Both the position numbers and the translations under genes were made by a program. From positions 124,001 through 188,000 of the forward strand of contig MU404112.1 of the NCBI GenBank assembly GCA_022695795.1: a stretch of 64,000 nucleotides of DNA, in the 5' to 3' direction. The notes below the pieces were generated by a model, which was not told the DNA's origin, searched no databases, and saw only the letters and a list, made by a program, of their open reading frames with translations. Positions 1 through 11,553 of the stretch are shown one piece after another. Within the stretch, counting starts at the first letter, position 1; every line of letters begins with the position of its first letter. The stretch is from Biscogniauxia marginata. Its lineage: Eukaryota > Ascomycota > Sordariomycetes > Xylariales > Xylariaceae.

Positions 1-168
1 TGTCTCCACCTTTACAAGTTACAAGATTACGAAGACGAGCGGCTAGGCGCGCACGCCAGGGAGCTCCTCGCGGCGATGGCCAAGGAACTCGGGGAGGCAC
101 CGGCCGGAGAAGAAGACGAAGATGACGATTGGGAGGACGCGGGCAGCGATGAGGAGATGAAGGACTAA
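1..168 (+). CDS. C-terminal end of a protein with an acidic tail (partial)
   Basis: An open frame enters from the left edge in phase 0 and ends at TAA 166-168, giving the last 55 residues of a protein that starts outside the window. The visible part has a helical stretch (LYKLQDYEDERLGAHARELL...) followed by a strongly acidic tail with the motif DDDWEDAG. Helices followed by an acidic DDxWED tail occur in HEAT-repeat nuclear transport receptors and some nuclear proteins, so an importin-beta-like protein is one possibility, but the fragment is too short to decide. The gene converges on GIR2, 374 bp away. Confidence 0.6.
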   Translation, partial: CLHLYKLQDYEDERLGAHARELLAAMAKELGEAPAGEEDEDDDWEDAGSDEEMKD

Positions 169-542
169 ACTAGGTAGTTTGATTGAATCTCACTTACACA
201 ACCTCTGTGACAGACAGGGACTAGACGGAAAGATACCACGAGATTTGGAGCATTTTGTCTCTGGCATGGGAAAGGGCGTTAAGGGGCAGGGGGGAAATCT
301 GAGAACAAGAAAAAAAAAGGGGGGCCGGGGAATTTTCTCTTTCATTGAATTGATCGATACGTAAAGCATGCATTCTAGAACATCCTCCACGACGCGGCCG
401 GGAGCTTTGCGCCCAAAAAGTACTCGATTTACTCCGTGCAAATGCTGGTTTCATGTTGATTCCCGCGACGTAGACCTATAGCTTTGGTCTATGTATGTAT
501 GATATGTAATATGCAGGTAGGCAGGTAGCATATATACCTCTA
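169..542. other. Convergent 3' intergenic region
   Basis: This holds the 3' flanks of the two converging genes. There is a purine-rich A-run then G-run near 306-330. I see no coding potential or structured RNA; short ORFs here look random. Confidence 0.6.
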
Positions 543-1562
543 CTACGCCTCAAGCTTGAGCTTCTCCACCTGCTCGGTGGGCACGTCGTCACCCTCGTCG
601 TCGTCTCCCTCGTCTCCCTCGCCCTCGTCGACCTTGCCGACGAGGCCGCGCTCCCAGAGCTGCCTGCCGGTCAGGCGGACGGGCTCCTTGACCTTGGCCT
701 TCTTGAGGTCGGCGAGGCGGTCCTCCTCGTCGCGGCGGCGGCGGTCCTCCATCTCGCGCAGGAAGCCCTCGCGCCAGCGCAGGAAGGTCTCGGGCGTCAC
801 GGGCGTGCCGTGGAACTTCTTGTTCTCCTCGCGCTCGGCCGCGAGCCGCACCTCCTCGCGCGCGCGGGCGGCGGCGGCCCGGCGCTCCCCGACCAGCCGC
901 TCCGCCGCCTCCGTCAGCGTCGCCACGAGCGTGAACACCATCGCCATGCCCAGGTTCTCGCGCGCCGCCTCCTCGAGCCCGCGCAGCAGCTGCTCCTTGT
1001 CCTCGGCCACCGAGAGCCAGCGGTACGGCGTCGACGACCCAGTCCCCGAGAGGTCGAGGATCGGCGGCTCGTCGGGGTACGACTCCGGGTACCGGACGTG
1101 CAGGATCAGCGCGGGCGGCTCGCTGCCGTTGCCGTCGCCGTCGCCGTCGGCATCATGGTCGTCCTCGGGGGGGTTGAGCTTGATCGTGATGCGGTATTCG
1201 GTGTCGGATATGTCTGCGCTCCGGACCGACGTCGGGAGGTGGTGGTGGTCAGCTAAGAGGTAGATAATAACATCACGGCCGCTCTCCAATTAATCAATAA
1301 ATCAATCAATCACTTTTTGTTGGTTAAGGTTCTTCCCTCCCGTCTATCGGAAAGGGTCGCTTTTGGTGGGGAGGGGGGTAGCAAAGATGACGGGAAATGA
1401 TGAAGTTCGGGAAAGTCGCATAAGTTTAAAACTGCAGAGGTAGGTAGGTACCTAAATAAATAAATAAATAGAAAGGTATCTTTTTTTAGACATACCTGTG
1501 ATTTCATCGGGGAATATAGAGTCGAGAACTTCTCGTTCCTCTATCTGCTCCTCTCTCCCCAT
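543..1562 (-). CDS. GIR2: Gir2/RWDD1-like RWD-domain protein
   Basis: Two exons on the minus strand: 1562-1496 and 1213-543, with a 282-nt intron (GTATGT...GCAG). The joined frame is 245 residues. The unspliced ORF starting at 1289 lacks the true N-terminus. Exon 1 encodes MGREEQIEEREVLDSIFPDE, the conserved opening helix of the RWD domain, and splicing restores DISDTEYRI directly after it. The RWD fold covers roughly residues 1-120, including YPESYPDEPP, the typical YPxxxP turn. A charged Arg/Glu helix follows, then an acidic Glu/Asp tail. In yeast, Gir2 binds the GTPase Rbg2 and the Gcn2 activator Gcn1, so it acts on ribosomes in translational stress control; human RWDD1 pairs with DRG2. 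The exon is GC-rich. Confidence 0.9.
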
Positions 1563-2430
1563 TTTCGGTAGATACGTATTGTATGTAGTGTAGAAATAAA
1601 ACTCGAGGTTTTATTAAACGATTTAAAAGGTTGCGCAGCACAGATACAGCTACACTACCTGGTAAATAGGCATGGGGTTTACATCCAGGTGGGGGACGCC
1701 TTAGCGGGACTGAACACAGCATACGGATTACAGTATATGCATAATATTACACCTGGCCAACCGTTAGCAGCCGCCGGCGGTCCGGTAACGCTAGTCTCCC
1801 GACTTAGCTATTAGGTAGGCAATCCCCTATACACACATGGCGGGGATCCTTTATATACATTCAGTTTCACTTTAGTAAGTTATAAATGTCATACCTACCT
1901 AGTCACTCAACTGCTGCTGAACCTCATCTGGCCTAGTCATTCCCTGTCAGGTCAACCACCTCATCAGCGGCCAAAACATTCTCAATATCAGGGAATTTAT
2001 CCTTGTAAAGGGGTCTTGTTGCTGCTGCCATTACTGCTACTCTCGAGCCCCTGTGGTTAGCCTCCGTTCTTGCTGTACGAGTTTATTCACTGCGTCCCTT
2101 TCAGTTGCTAGTAGCCACCCTGCTAGGGACTGGGCTAGCGAATTCTTGATGATTGAGATGACAGAAATTCCATGTGGTGATTTTCGCCCGCAAGGATGGG
2201 TTCGTCGTACGACTGTGGCTAAAAGGGGGGGCTAGGGGGTTTGCAGGTGGCATAATGGGTGAGCTACAGCCCCGATATCGACGCCCATTTATATCCCCTA
2301 TTTCGTATCACGTTCTCTTAAAGAAGTAGGGTGCCTTCGCAGGTTCGTCACTCTATGATAGTGCCATCAGGTGGCAGGAGCCCTGTTACCTGCAGAATCT
2401 TGTCTTCGACCTGCCTCCCATTCCATTCCT
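1563..2430. other. Intergenic region upstream of GIR2
   Basis: It contains the GIR2 promoter side and the 3' flank of the DEDD-like gene. I see scattered GTAGG/CCTAC words but no gene. The ORFs at 1504-1722 and 2053-2235 have no family features. The first overlaps GIR2 exon 1 in another frame. Confidence 0.5.
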
Positions 2431-3432
2431 CTACAAAGCGGTCCATCGTGACTTGGGCTTCTTTTTGTAACATGGAGGACATACTGCGACGGCCGTCGGC
2501 TTGACGGTATCGAAATGAGCATGTATGTAATTATACAGATTCTGGCTATGCCGCAAACTTGACGGCATTAAACCTTCTGCTGTAGTGACCTTTGTCGTAA
2601 ATGGAAAGCTCTCGGGTGGCCTTGGCCGAGACTCCCATAGTTTTCGATGTCGTCGTTCCTCTGCACCGTATCTACGAATCACCAACTGGTCGTCTGCCGA
2701 TTTAGAACAGAGCTCCAGTAGAACCCCAACCGTGCGAACGGCGTCCATTCCTGCCGAATGCCCGCCCGAGAGCTTCTGTGTGTGCTCGGCGCCGAAGCCA
2801 AGCGACAGCATGACGTCTCGCAGCGAAAATTGCCGTCTGTCGAGAGCACTGACTGACATGCCGGCAACGATGTCAGAGAGGTCCACCCAGTGGGATATAT
2901 CGCGGGCGACAGACGAGAAAGTCGATGAGATGGCTTGAAACTCGCTGTATCCGTTCCATACAGCCATGATAAAACTCTGTGAACCAGTTGCTCTAAGCTT
3001 TTCTGGTTCTGCGTTGGCAAAAGCCGCCGATTTCGCGGACTCGAGGATATTGTTGAGTCTTTCTTCGACGTCTCCCCTCTGAACTTGGTGAATCTTTGCG
3101 AGAGGCGACCGTTCGTACTTCCCGTGATTCTTCCTGCGACTGCCGCAAGCAATGTTGTGTCCCTCGACACCGTATTCTCGGACCATTCTTGCCAAGTCTG
3201 CCGAGGTGTTTGTCTGCTGTAGTCTTCCTAAGAAGTCCCAGACAAGAGCGACCCCGACGGAGGTGATGCCGCCTCCGTGCCCGTCACTTCCCTCGACGTC
3301 GAGCGCGAGGCATATTGAACTTTGACAATGCGAGCGTAAAGTATGAAGGTCGGTGATTCGTCTATCTCTCCAGAGATTCACCAGGGAAGGGTCCGCACCT
3401 CTTAAGAACTGAGGGATAGCGCTATATGCCAT
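2431..3432 (-). CDS. DEDD-family (Gfd2/YDR514C-like) RNase H-fold protein, possibly degenerate
   Basis: A single-exon frame of 333 residues beginning MAYSAIPQFLRG. The motif CLALDVEG (D45, E47) matches the first DEDD exonuclease motif, strand beta-1 with D-x-E. GGHSAGMDAVRT (H225, D230) matches the third, H-x4-D of the DEDDh type. Between them, the region expected to carry the second acidic residue reads AVWNGYSEFQAI, with Glu163 but no aspartate in the usual NxxxD context. This arrangement resembles the fungal Gfd2/YDR514C C-terminal domain family, RNase H-like proteins of unclear substrate. The C-terminus is basic (KKKPKSRW). Whether it is an active 3'-5' exonuclease is uncertain. The gene lies at the edge of an AT-rich, gene-free stretch. 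Confidence 0.7.
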   Translation of the reverse strand: MAYSAIPQFLRGADPSLVNLWRDRRITDLHTLRSHCQSSICLALDVEGSDGHGGGITSVGVALVWDFLGRLQQTNTSADLARMVREYGVEGHNIACGSRRKNHGKYERSPLAKIHQVQRGDVEERLNNILESAKSAAFANAEPEKLRATGSQSFIMAVWNGYSEFQAISSTFSSVARDISHWVDLSDIVAGMSVSALDRRQFSLRDVMLSLGFGAEHTQKLSGGHSAGMDAVRTVGVLLELCSKSADDQLVIRRYGAEERRHRKLWESRPRPPESFPFTTKVTTAEGLMPSSLRHSQNLYNYIHAHFDTVKPTAVAVCPPCYKKKPKSRWTAL

Positions 3433-5578
3433 TCTATTGAAGCCTTAGATGAGGAATAGTAAACTCAAACTGCGTCTTGAGTAGGAAAACGGTGCCCTTT
3501 AATAATACCCAGCTTAGAAGGAATTCATTGACAGTTAAAAGTCTGTAAAAAAGATGCTTGTAAAAGCGTACAAAATATGTATACATATATATGGGACGTG
3601 AAATATGTTCACAAAGTTATTCACAATTTGTGGCGTCAAAGTTTAGGGCAAGAGAAGAAAATTGTCGAATTTTGTTTCTTGGATGAAGCATGGAATGAAG
3701 CTTGTAGATTGCTGACTACTGGATATTTCTCTTCAATTGAGGAGTAACTTTGTCCTTATATAACAAAGATCGTGAGCTTCGAATCCGAAGAACGCGAAGG
3801 TTTCGAGGTTGTAGAACAGAGGCTTAAGTCATAACCATTCAGCTGTAGTAATCTTAATCGAAGCTCTCGATAATATCGGTGTTATTCGGTAGCTTCGAAG
3901 GATATCCAGCTCGAAGGATCCCGAACAGCTTATTCCCTGGCGCGTACGTAGTTTGACAGCGAAAGCAAGTCCAGGAATTCTTTTGTATGGCTCTATTTTT
4001 CTAGAGGCAATACTATAAGTATCAAACAAGCTTTTGTCATGTGCTGAATACATGTTGGCTTTGCGTGTGAACGCAAATGGTGAATAGTTGGTCCTGGTGA
4101 TCGTCTTTAGGGTGGAAATTTTTGAGAGAAAACCTTGGTGGCCTGGGGTCTAGATATTGAAGCCATGGTGAAATATAGCTCGGAAATATAGTTGTGGCTC
4201 TAGAAGCCTGGTTGAGTGTGTTATGGTCCAAAGGCCTTCACGAGAGATGCCACCATTTCCGGTGTGGATCTGCAGGGTTGCGTGAAGTGAAGCTGTATTG
4301 TAGGTTGTAGAGGTCTAGGATTGGGCCCCTCCCTGGGGTGAAGGTATACTGAAGATCTAGTTAAACAGCGGATCAGTCGTGGCCACTAATCTCATCTATA
4401 TCCGTTGATACAATTATCCTCAGCAACCAACACTCGCCTGCATCACATATGTCTTGGGGTAACCCCCGCCCAGGCTATCGTACCTGATCTGAAAATGAAT
4501 CATTATAGTTCGGAAAGGCTATCAGATTGTATTACTCTAGGTAAGTATAGAACGGGTGCTTGCCCCATCCCCCGATTTCTGATTTTCCAAGAATCAGTCT
4601 TGTACTCAAGTGAACCCCATACTGTGAATACGTGCCTTGTGCCTAACAACCTCTCTTGCCCTAACAGCTTCTCTCTAACACAATCTAGTTGAATACACTA
4701 TTTCCAAGCCCCTTCAAGATGTGCGTCTGAAGGAATGTTTTGGTAGTTGGAAATAGTGCTCCAAGGTTCTACTGACGACAATCTAGATATCCGAAGACCC
4801 TCTATTAATAATACTACGCGAATAGCTCCTAGCCTTATTCTCTGAAAATAATTTAAAATAGGCTGACTTTATGTAAAATATCTATCTAGCAGCAGTTGTT
4901 TTTAGACAGTCGGTGGCTGTTTTCTAATATTTCACATCCTAAGTATCTTACTATATGGTTTTGCTGTTGAGCTAACTTATCCATAAAACAATCAATGGTG
5001 CCTGTGATCACGCGATGAATTGTTAACCTCTGGCTTCAGACTTACACTTAGATCAGTTCAGATAAGATTCTATTTTCTGTTCTCAAAGACCACCTGACTA
5101 CGTGCTGGAGATCAACCGAGGTACTACGTTGTGAGTTACCTACACCTCTCTAGGGATTGTTATAATCAAAATGATATATACTAGTCTAATATTTGATTAC
5201 ATAACTATATATAGACAGTAGTATAGGCAAACAAGTAATTTATATGTTTAAAGTACTTTACCTAGGTAATTATTAAAACTACATGCAAGTACCTTTCGAA
5301 GTATATGAATTTATAGAAGATAAGGTTCTATTACTCCTATAAAATAGTGGGGCATGTACTATGTATGCTGACTTAGGTACCTAGGTACATATATGGTGGG
5401 GTTGAGTTCGCCAAAGGCGGCTTAAGTTTGTGCTCACCGCCTAAGAATTCAAGCCTAGAATTTTTTATTCTGCCGCCCAGCATTGGGGAATTTTCAATCG
5501 CAGGCGATGCTGAAAGTCGTGAGAATAAAGATACTGTAACGTTGTCGAAACTTTTGCGCAAGTCAACAACAATCCGTC
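3433..5578. other. AT-rich divergent intergenic region, no gene found
   Basis: 2.1 kb between the divergent DEDD-like gene and PUF6. Composition becomes AT-rich, especially 4780-5400, with many TATATA and CTAGATA words. ORFs are short and without family features. Such tracts in filamentous fungi are often decayed transposons mutated by RIP, but no transposon protein is readable. A palindromic GGTACCTAGGTACATA-like motif lies near 5376-5392. Confidence 0.5.
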
Positions 5579-7780
5579 ATGGCACCCAAAATCGAAATAG
5601 GCAACAAGCGAAAGATAGCAAGCGGCAGCAAGGACCATTCCAGCAAGAAACCGAAATATGAGAAACAGCCACCGAAGAAGAACGAGGTAGACTCGGACGA
5701 CATTAGCGATAGCAGTGAAATTGGCGATTTCTCAGATCTGGACGATGGTGACGCGCCGCTAAACAATGACGATCAGAATAATGGAAGTGTACCTATTCGA
5801 CCGAAAGCCCATGACAACCAGCAAGGCAAGGCGTTCGAGAAGGGTAAGTGCAGTTATTTAGCTGAAAAAAACAACCCAAAAAACTAGCAAATTGCTTGAC
5901 TTATACGATATCGTCTAGGTCAAAACTCCCGGGAGGTCCACCAGAAGCAGAAGCAACTAGCCCAAGAGCGAAAAGCGAACAAGCCCTTAGCCGATGAATT
6001 ACACAGAGCAAAGAAACTATGGGAGAGGCTAAGACGGAAGTCTCATGTGCCCAAGGAGGAACGACAGAAGCTTGTCGAGGAGCTCTTCGCCATCGCTACC
6101 GGCCGCATGAAGGAGTTTGCGCTTAAGCACGATGCCGTCCGCGTAGTCCAGACTGCCATCAAATATTCCACTCCTGAGCGTAAGAAAATGATCGCACTGG
6201 AACTGAAGGGCACATATCCCTTGCTGGCCGAGAGCAAATATGCCAAATTCCTAATCGGCAAGCTGCTCGTCGAGGGCGACAAGGAGATCCGAAATCTGGT
6301 CGTACCCGAGTTCTACGGCAAAGTCCGGAAACTCATCAACCACCCCGAGGCCTCCTGGATCCTCGACGATATATACCGGGGCGCCGCAAACAAGGAGCAA
6401 AAGGCCATTTTACTCAGGGAATGGTATGGGCCCGAGTTCTCTATCTTCCGGCAGAGAGGGGACGAGGCCAACCTTACTGGCGAGCTCTCGCAAATTCTTG
6501 AGGAACATCCCAGCAAGCGAGGCCCGATTATGAAGTACTTGCTTGACATGACCAATCAGTTGATCCAGAAGAAGATGACCGGGTTCACTATGCTCCACGA
6601 CGCCATGTACCAGTACTACCTCAATGTCAAACCTGGCTCTGAGGAGGCGAAAGAGTACATGGAGATGATTAAGGAAGATGAGAATGGCGATCTATTGAAG
6701 AACATGGCTTTTACTAGGTCAGGTGCTCGTCTTGTGTGTCTGCTGCTCGCCCACGGATCTGCCAAGGACAGGAAACAGGTTCTAAAAACGTACAAGGACA
6801 CGTTCCAGCTCATGTCGACCGATGCTCATGGTCACTTGGTAATTCTCGTCGCTTATGACGTGATCGACGACACTGTTCTGACCTCCAAGTCTATCATCTC
6901 GGAATTGATTGGCAAGACGGAGCAAGACGAAGTTTCCAACATTGTAGCCCTCGCAAATGACCCGAACGCGCGCTTGACCATACGATACCTGCTTGAGGGG
7001 CCATCTAAAGCGCTATTTGATGCGAGCCATGCCGATGATCTGAAGGTTCTCGAGGAGGTCTGGAAAATCCGGAAGACTACGAGCAAGAAAGACCCCGAAA
7101 CTCGCCGAAAAGAGCTTTTAGCCGCATTATCACCGCCCCTGCTTGAGGCTATTGCTTCATCTCCGCTGGACCTGATCTCAACCTCGTTTGGGTCGCAGTT
7201 AGTTACCGAAGCTCTGCTGTCCGGTGTGGGGGATAAATCTTCAGCATTGGAAGCTGTGGCTTCCACTGCGGCGGGTGACCCGAACGCCCAAGAGAAGACG
7301 ACGGAGGAGCCGTCAGATGAAATCTCGAACGGCTTCCCTCCATCAGTTCATATTTCTCAAGCTAGCCATGGCGGACGTATGTTCAAAACGCTAATAGCCG
7401 GTGGTCATTTTGACAAAACAACGCGCAAAATCATCCCAGTTGACCCGCCGCTTCACTTTGCGGACATTCTATACCCAGCCATCAAGGAGCACATCATAGC
7501 ATGGGCAACGGGGCCGAGTTCGTTTGTGGTGCTCAACCTGCTCGAGGCTGACGACTTCTCACACAGCAATGAACTAAGAGAAATCCTGAAGAACAACAAG
7601 AAGGCACTGGAGAAAGGAGCAACGGAGGAGACAGCAGAACAGAAGGCAGCACGGGAGGCAGTCGAGACAAACGGCGAGGATGAGAAGCCAGCGAAAAAGA
7701 GTAAGAAAGGGGCTCCGAAAAAGGAGCGAGCGGTTGGTAATATGGGCTCGAAGTTGCTGCTGGAGAAGCTTAAGAACTGA
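5579..7780 (+). CDS. PUF6: Puf6-like Pumilio-homology protein
   Basis: Two exons, 5579-5843 and 5919-7780, separated by a 75-nt intron (GTAAGT...TCTAG); the product is 708 residues. The N-terminus is lysine-rich (nuclear or nucleolar localisation-like) followed by an acidic stretch (DSDDISDSSEIGDFSDLDDGD). From about residue 105 the protein reads as the Puf6/PUM3 type of Pumilio-homology domain: LWERLRRKSHVPKEERQKLVEEL, then HDAVRVVQTAIKYST and SKYAKFLIGKLL repeat helices. The CPL domain lies near residues 590-640 (PPLHFADILYPAIKEHIIAW). The C-tail is Lys/Glu-rich. Yeast Puf6 is a nucleolar RNA-binding protein needed for 60S ribosome assembly and for translational repression of ASH1 mRNA. Length and order fit the family. 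Confidence 0.92.
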
Positions 7781-8982
7781 ACATATAGTATCCACTTTAT
7801 GTTCAAGTGTATAGAATGACATCTAGGTCGTATCTGTCTGTCTGTTTCAGGTGCCAGTTTCGAGTTTTCCTAGCCGTCCACTACAATCGGGTTGCTTAAC
7901 AGCGGCACTAGGTCCCAAACAATAACCCTATCTAGCAACCTACATCCCAGGAGGTAGTGTTACATTGATACCGAGGGCTGTGGCTGATATAGCACAATAT
8001 AACATAACCAACCTAATGTACCTATCTATGTATATACCTGCTTGCATAGCCTTGTATGACCTCGGGAGCTAATTTGTAAGAGAAGACGTCATGGTTCTAG
8101 CACTGCCATAGCTGGGGTATATGTTTATGCAGCTCCCCGAAGTTAGAACGACACTCAAGGCCTGGGAAAATCATTCATGTCTCGGGTGACAAACGAAACC
8201 AGCTCATCTGATGTGTGTATGCAATGTTATACAGGGTATTTATTTAAGTGTTTATGTAAGATAAGATAGGTATTTGATCGGGCCTTCCAATTCAATGTTT
8301 GCGGCATGGAGCAAGCATTGACCCTCACGTGTAAGTCGGGGCTTAGAAAAGGCAAACATTGGAAATCGCAGGAAATTCTTACGGGAGGGAGCAACGGAGA
8401 ATTTGGCCGGGTTCATATTTTACATATCATTTCTCACTTTCCCTCTCGGCCTGCCTCTCTTTCTCTCCCATTTCATCATACACCTACTAGTACCTACAAG
8501 TACATAACCTACCTACCTACCTACGGACACCCGCCGGGCAACCCCGTACCCAAGTACCTGCTACCTGGATAAACTACCTACTTACCTCACCTTCGTAACT
8601 TAGTGAACTCATGGGGTACTTATAGTCAAAATATATAAGGGGTATCCAAGTTGTACTAGTCAGCTCCGAGTGTCACTTTCTTCGACGTCTGCTTCCGTCA
8701 CACTCCCTCCTTTCTCCCTCCCCAAACCTTGGCTGGCCTGCCTACCTACATACATACCTACATATCATCAAGTTACACATACTACTTCCTCAAGGCACCT
8801 ACTCACCTAGTCGCACTGTGAATTGGGCGGAGAGAAGTCTCGTGCACCTTTCCTCGGTCCACCTACAGCGGCAACATTGTACGCCCGGCGCATGTTCCCC
8901 CCTTCTCTTCCAACATTCAACCCGCCCACCTGTCTACTTCATCCTCCCGCTTAAAAAGGAATCTTCCAATAGGGCTTTCACA
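7781..8982. other. Intergenic region with promoter of the membrane-protein gene
   Basis: The left half holds the PUF6 3' flank. The right half (about 8420-8820) is pyrimidine-rich, with repeated CTACCTAC words (8501-8522) and TATATAAGG at 8630-8640, which is TATA-like. This looks like the promoter and leader of the gene starting at 8983. The leader contains short upstream ORFs. Confidence 0.5.
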
Positions 8983-10062
8983 ATGGGTCGGCAGTTAGTC
9001 AAGGACGACGATGCTGAACTTGGCACCTGTCCAGTTGGCTCCGTCTACTACAAATGCAGACTCAACAACTTCAGTGGTTGTTGTCAATCAGATCCGTGTG
9101 CCAATCCCGGTCCCGACCCTTGTAAGGACGACGACAAGCCCTCGACTGCTCCGACTTCGACAAACAAAGTGACATCAACAGACTCTCCTGGAACCACACC
9201 TGCTAGCTCTACAACAGACACCACTCTCATCACCAGCGTCCTGAGCACTACCGATGCAACGGGAGGCCCAACCGCCATCACCGAGTCCGCCACGCTGCCC
9301 ACGCCCACTGATTCGTCCCAGAGCAATGGCGATTCGGCCTCCGCGTCATTATCCCAAAGCCAGGTTGTGGGTGCTAGCATTGGTGGTACTATCGGGGCCA
9401 TCGCCCTGCTGCTCATCGCATTTCTCCTTATCAGACGCCACCGCATCTCCAAGCGAATGTCCTCAACCCGGGGTGGTTCTCCAACCTATTTCGATGAGAA
9501 GTCTGCCATTGACCAAAGCCAGAGCAGTCCCAAGGGGGCTTCAGGCGAGAATGATGTCTTCGCCCCTTTCGGAGGTAAACTTTGTTCATAATCACTCAAC
9601 CCCCTTTTCTCGATGCGTGGGGAAAACAATTCCCATCATGAAAACATGCAATACCAATCACATTATATATTCTTCTTGCAATCACGGGGATTCTAATAAT
9701 TCGTAGGTCGAGCCAATAGCCACGAAATCGATCGCAGACAGCCTGATTCGCAACCCGTCTGTATCGAGCTAGACGCGAACGAGGCCGAGAATCCTAACAG
9801 CAGCAAGCAACGACCGCCGAGCGAGCTACCGGTGACGCCCAAGCAAGGATCCTCATCCAGGGGGAGCTCCCAGTTCCACCCTTCTCCCCTGACTCCCGGA
9901 ACCCCGGGGACTCAAATGTCGATACAGAACCAATTAATGACTAGAAAGGATGACCAAGGAGAGTCGAGCGGTAGCCAACTTGATGCTCACCGAGCCACCC
10001 TCAATGCCACAGACACCGAGCGTGCGAAAGGCTACCATGCTTTGAGCTGGAATAGTCCTTAG
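8983..10062 (+). CDS. Single-pass membrane protein with Cys-rich ectodomain and Ser/Thr-rich stalk
   Basis: Two exons, 8983-9574 and 9707-10062 (intron GTAAAC...TCGTAG), 315 residues. I chose the ATG at 8983 because the upstream frame has no other ATG and is leader-like. Residues 16-47 carry six cysteines, with NNFSGCCQSDPC, a signature seen in fungal wall-sensor-like proteins. A Ser/Thr/Pro-rich stalk (50-127), probably O-mannosylated, follows. One transmembrane helix spans about 128-150 (GASIGGTIGAIALLLIAFLLI), ending in RRHRISKR. The cytosolic tail is Ser/Pro/Gln-rich. There is no obvious N-terminal signal peptide, so the helix may act as a signal anchor with the N-terminus outside. The overall plan resembles WSC/Mid2-type cell-wall stress sensors, but the Cys module is not a WSC domain. 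Confidence 0.8.
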
Positions 10063-11553
10063 GGTACTACTACGACTGACAGTGATCTCAGTTTAGGGTT
10101 AAGAGGCGCTAGGTAGAGCAACGGGGGCCTGCCTAAGATAGGAGGATGACGGATGAACTAGGGCTGTGATGTGCTCAAGGGGTTCTCGGCCATGATACTC
10201 GAGGGAGATAAGGCAAGTACGTGAGAAGTAGGTTGTAGGATAGGGAACGGGTCGGAAACCACTAGTACTGATGAGTGTCACTTATGTTTCCTCAGAATCT
10301 ACGACCGCTGTAGGTACAAGGAGGGACAGCGCATCTGGAAAATGAAGTGACATGGCAGGGCGGAGTTTAAGAGGAGTTGTGTTTGGCCTTTCTCTCTCTT
10401 CTACAGATACCACGGATACCTTTTTTTTTTTGTACGCATACCTTGTAATGTATGCGTCCTTGGGCGATAGTTACCAAGATACTTGGGTTTCTCTATGAAC
10501 CTCTTCCTTAGCAGATCAATAAAAAAGGGGACACGTCCCATCAGTGTACTTTTTGGATTCCGCTTTGCGTACTTTCTTTTTTCTTCCTTTTTCTATTATT
10601 TTTTCTTTTCTTTGATTAGATGTCTGGAGGCTTTGGGCCGATGGAGGAATAGAAGGGGAAGGGGGGGGGGGGGTTATTATTTACTTAAATTTAGGGGTAC
10701 ACAGGTGGAAAAAGAATCTTTAAAATAATTGGGGAGAGTCCTGTTTATAGGTATCATTCTCGTCTCTCTTGCATAGGCACCCTTTGCTTCCCCATCCCCC
10801 CCTTTTCTCCCCCGGTCCTTCATATTGGACTGGAGACGGAATTCTAGAGTCGAAAACCCAGGAGAAAATAGAACATAAACCGAAACCTTACGCCAATCTT
10901 TCCATGCATATAATAATAGAGTACCATCCGTTTCCTTTATCTTTTTTTTTTGGGCTGTTGTATATCAGATTTTTCGTCCCGGTGGTGTTTCTTTCCCCTT
11001 TTTATACAAGAACCCGAGAATTTGTTAGAAACATAAAATAAAAAAGAGGAAGAGGAAGAAGAAAAAGGTTGGAAACCAATGGAGAACGCCGTCGTAAAAA
11101 TTTATAATCAATCCAATTCCCGTTTTCTTTTCTGTGGTTTCATTACACTCACCTTTTCCCTCCTGATATAAAGAAAGAGCAGTTTCACCGGATTTTCCTC
11201 ACCCTCCCCCATCTTCTGGCTTCTCGAATGAGTTCGTATCTCGTCAACAGGGACAGAGTGGGGGAGGAAGGGAGAGAGAGAGCCAGCCTTTTCCTTCACC
11301 TTAGCGCCCCAGCCCCCCCTTTTCCTACGACTAGTCTAGGTAGTCAGTCGAACCACAGACGAGCCAAGGCCGACGCGCAAACGTGGCTAGATGGAGACAC
11401 ACGAGAGCAGAGCCGGGAGGATGTTGGGCAGTAGGAATGCGTCGTCCATATAACACCTCGGCTCGAGTTTGGGAGGGTTCTAGTAGGTTGATAATGATGG
11501 GAGGTGTGTGGTGGAGAGGGGAGTAGGAGGGAGAGCGACCCCGGCAGAACCCC
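10063..11553. other. Convergent intergenic region, 1.5 kb
   Basis: 3' flanks of the membrane-protein gene and RPB4. It holds a T-run (10422-10431), a G-run (10663-10673) and purine/pyrimidine-biased stretches. No credible gene is visible; the short ORFs are low complexity. Confidence 0.5.

Noticed and set aside
556..1263. Long plus-strand ORF opposite GIR2
   Set aside because: It is a GC-rich antisense shadow of the GIR2 exon; the minus strand has the RWD domain and correct splicing.
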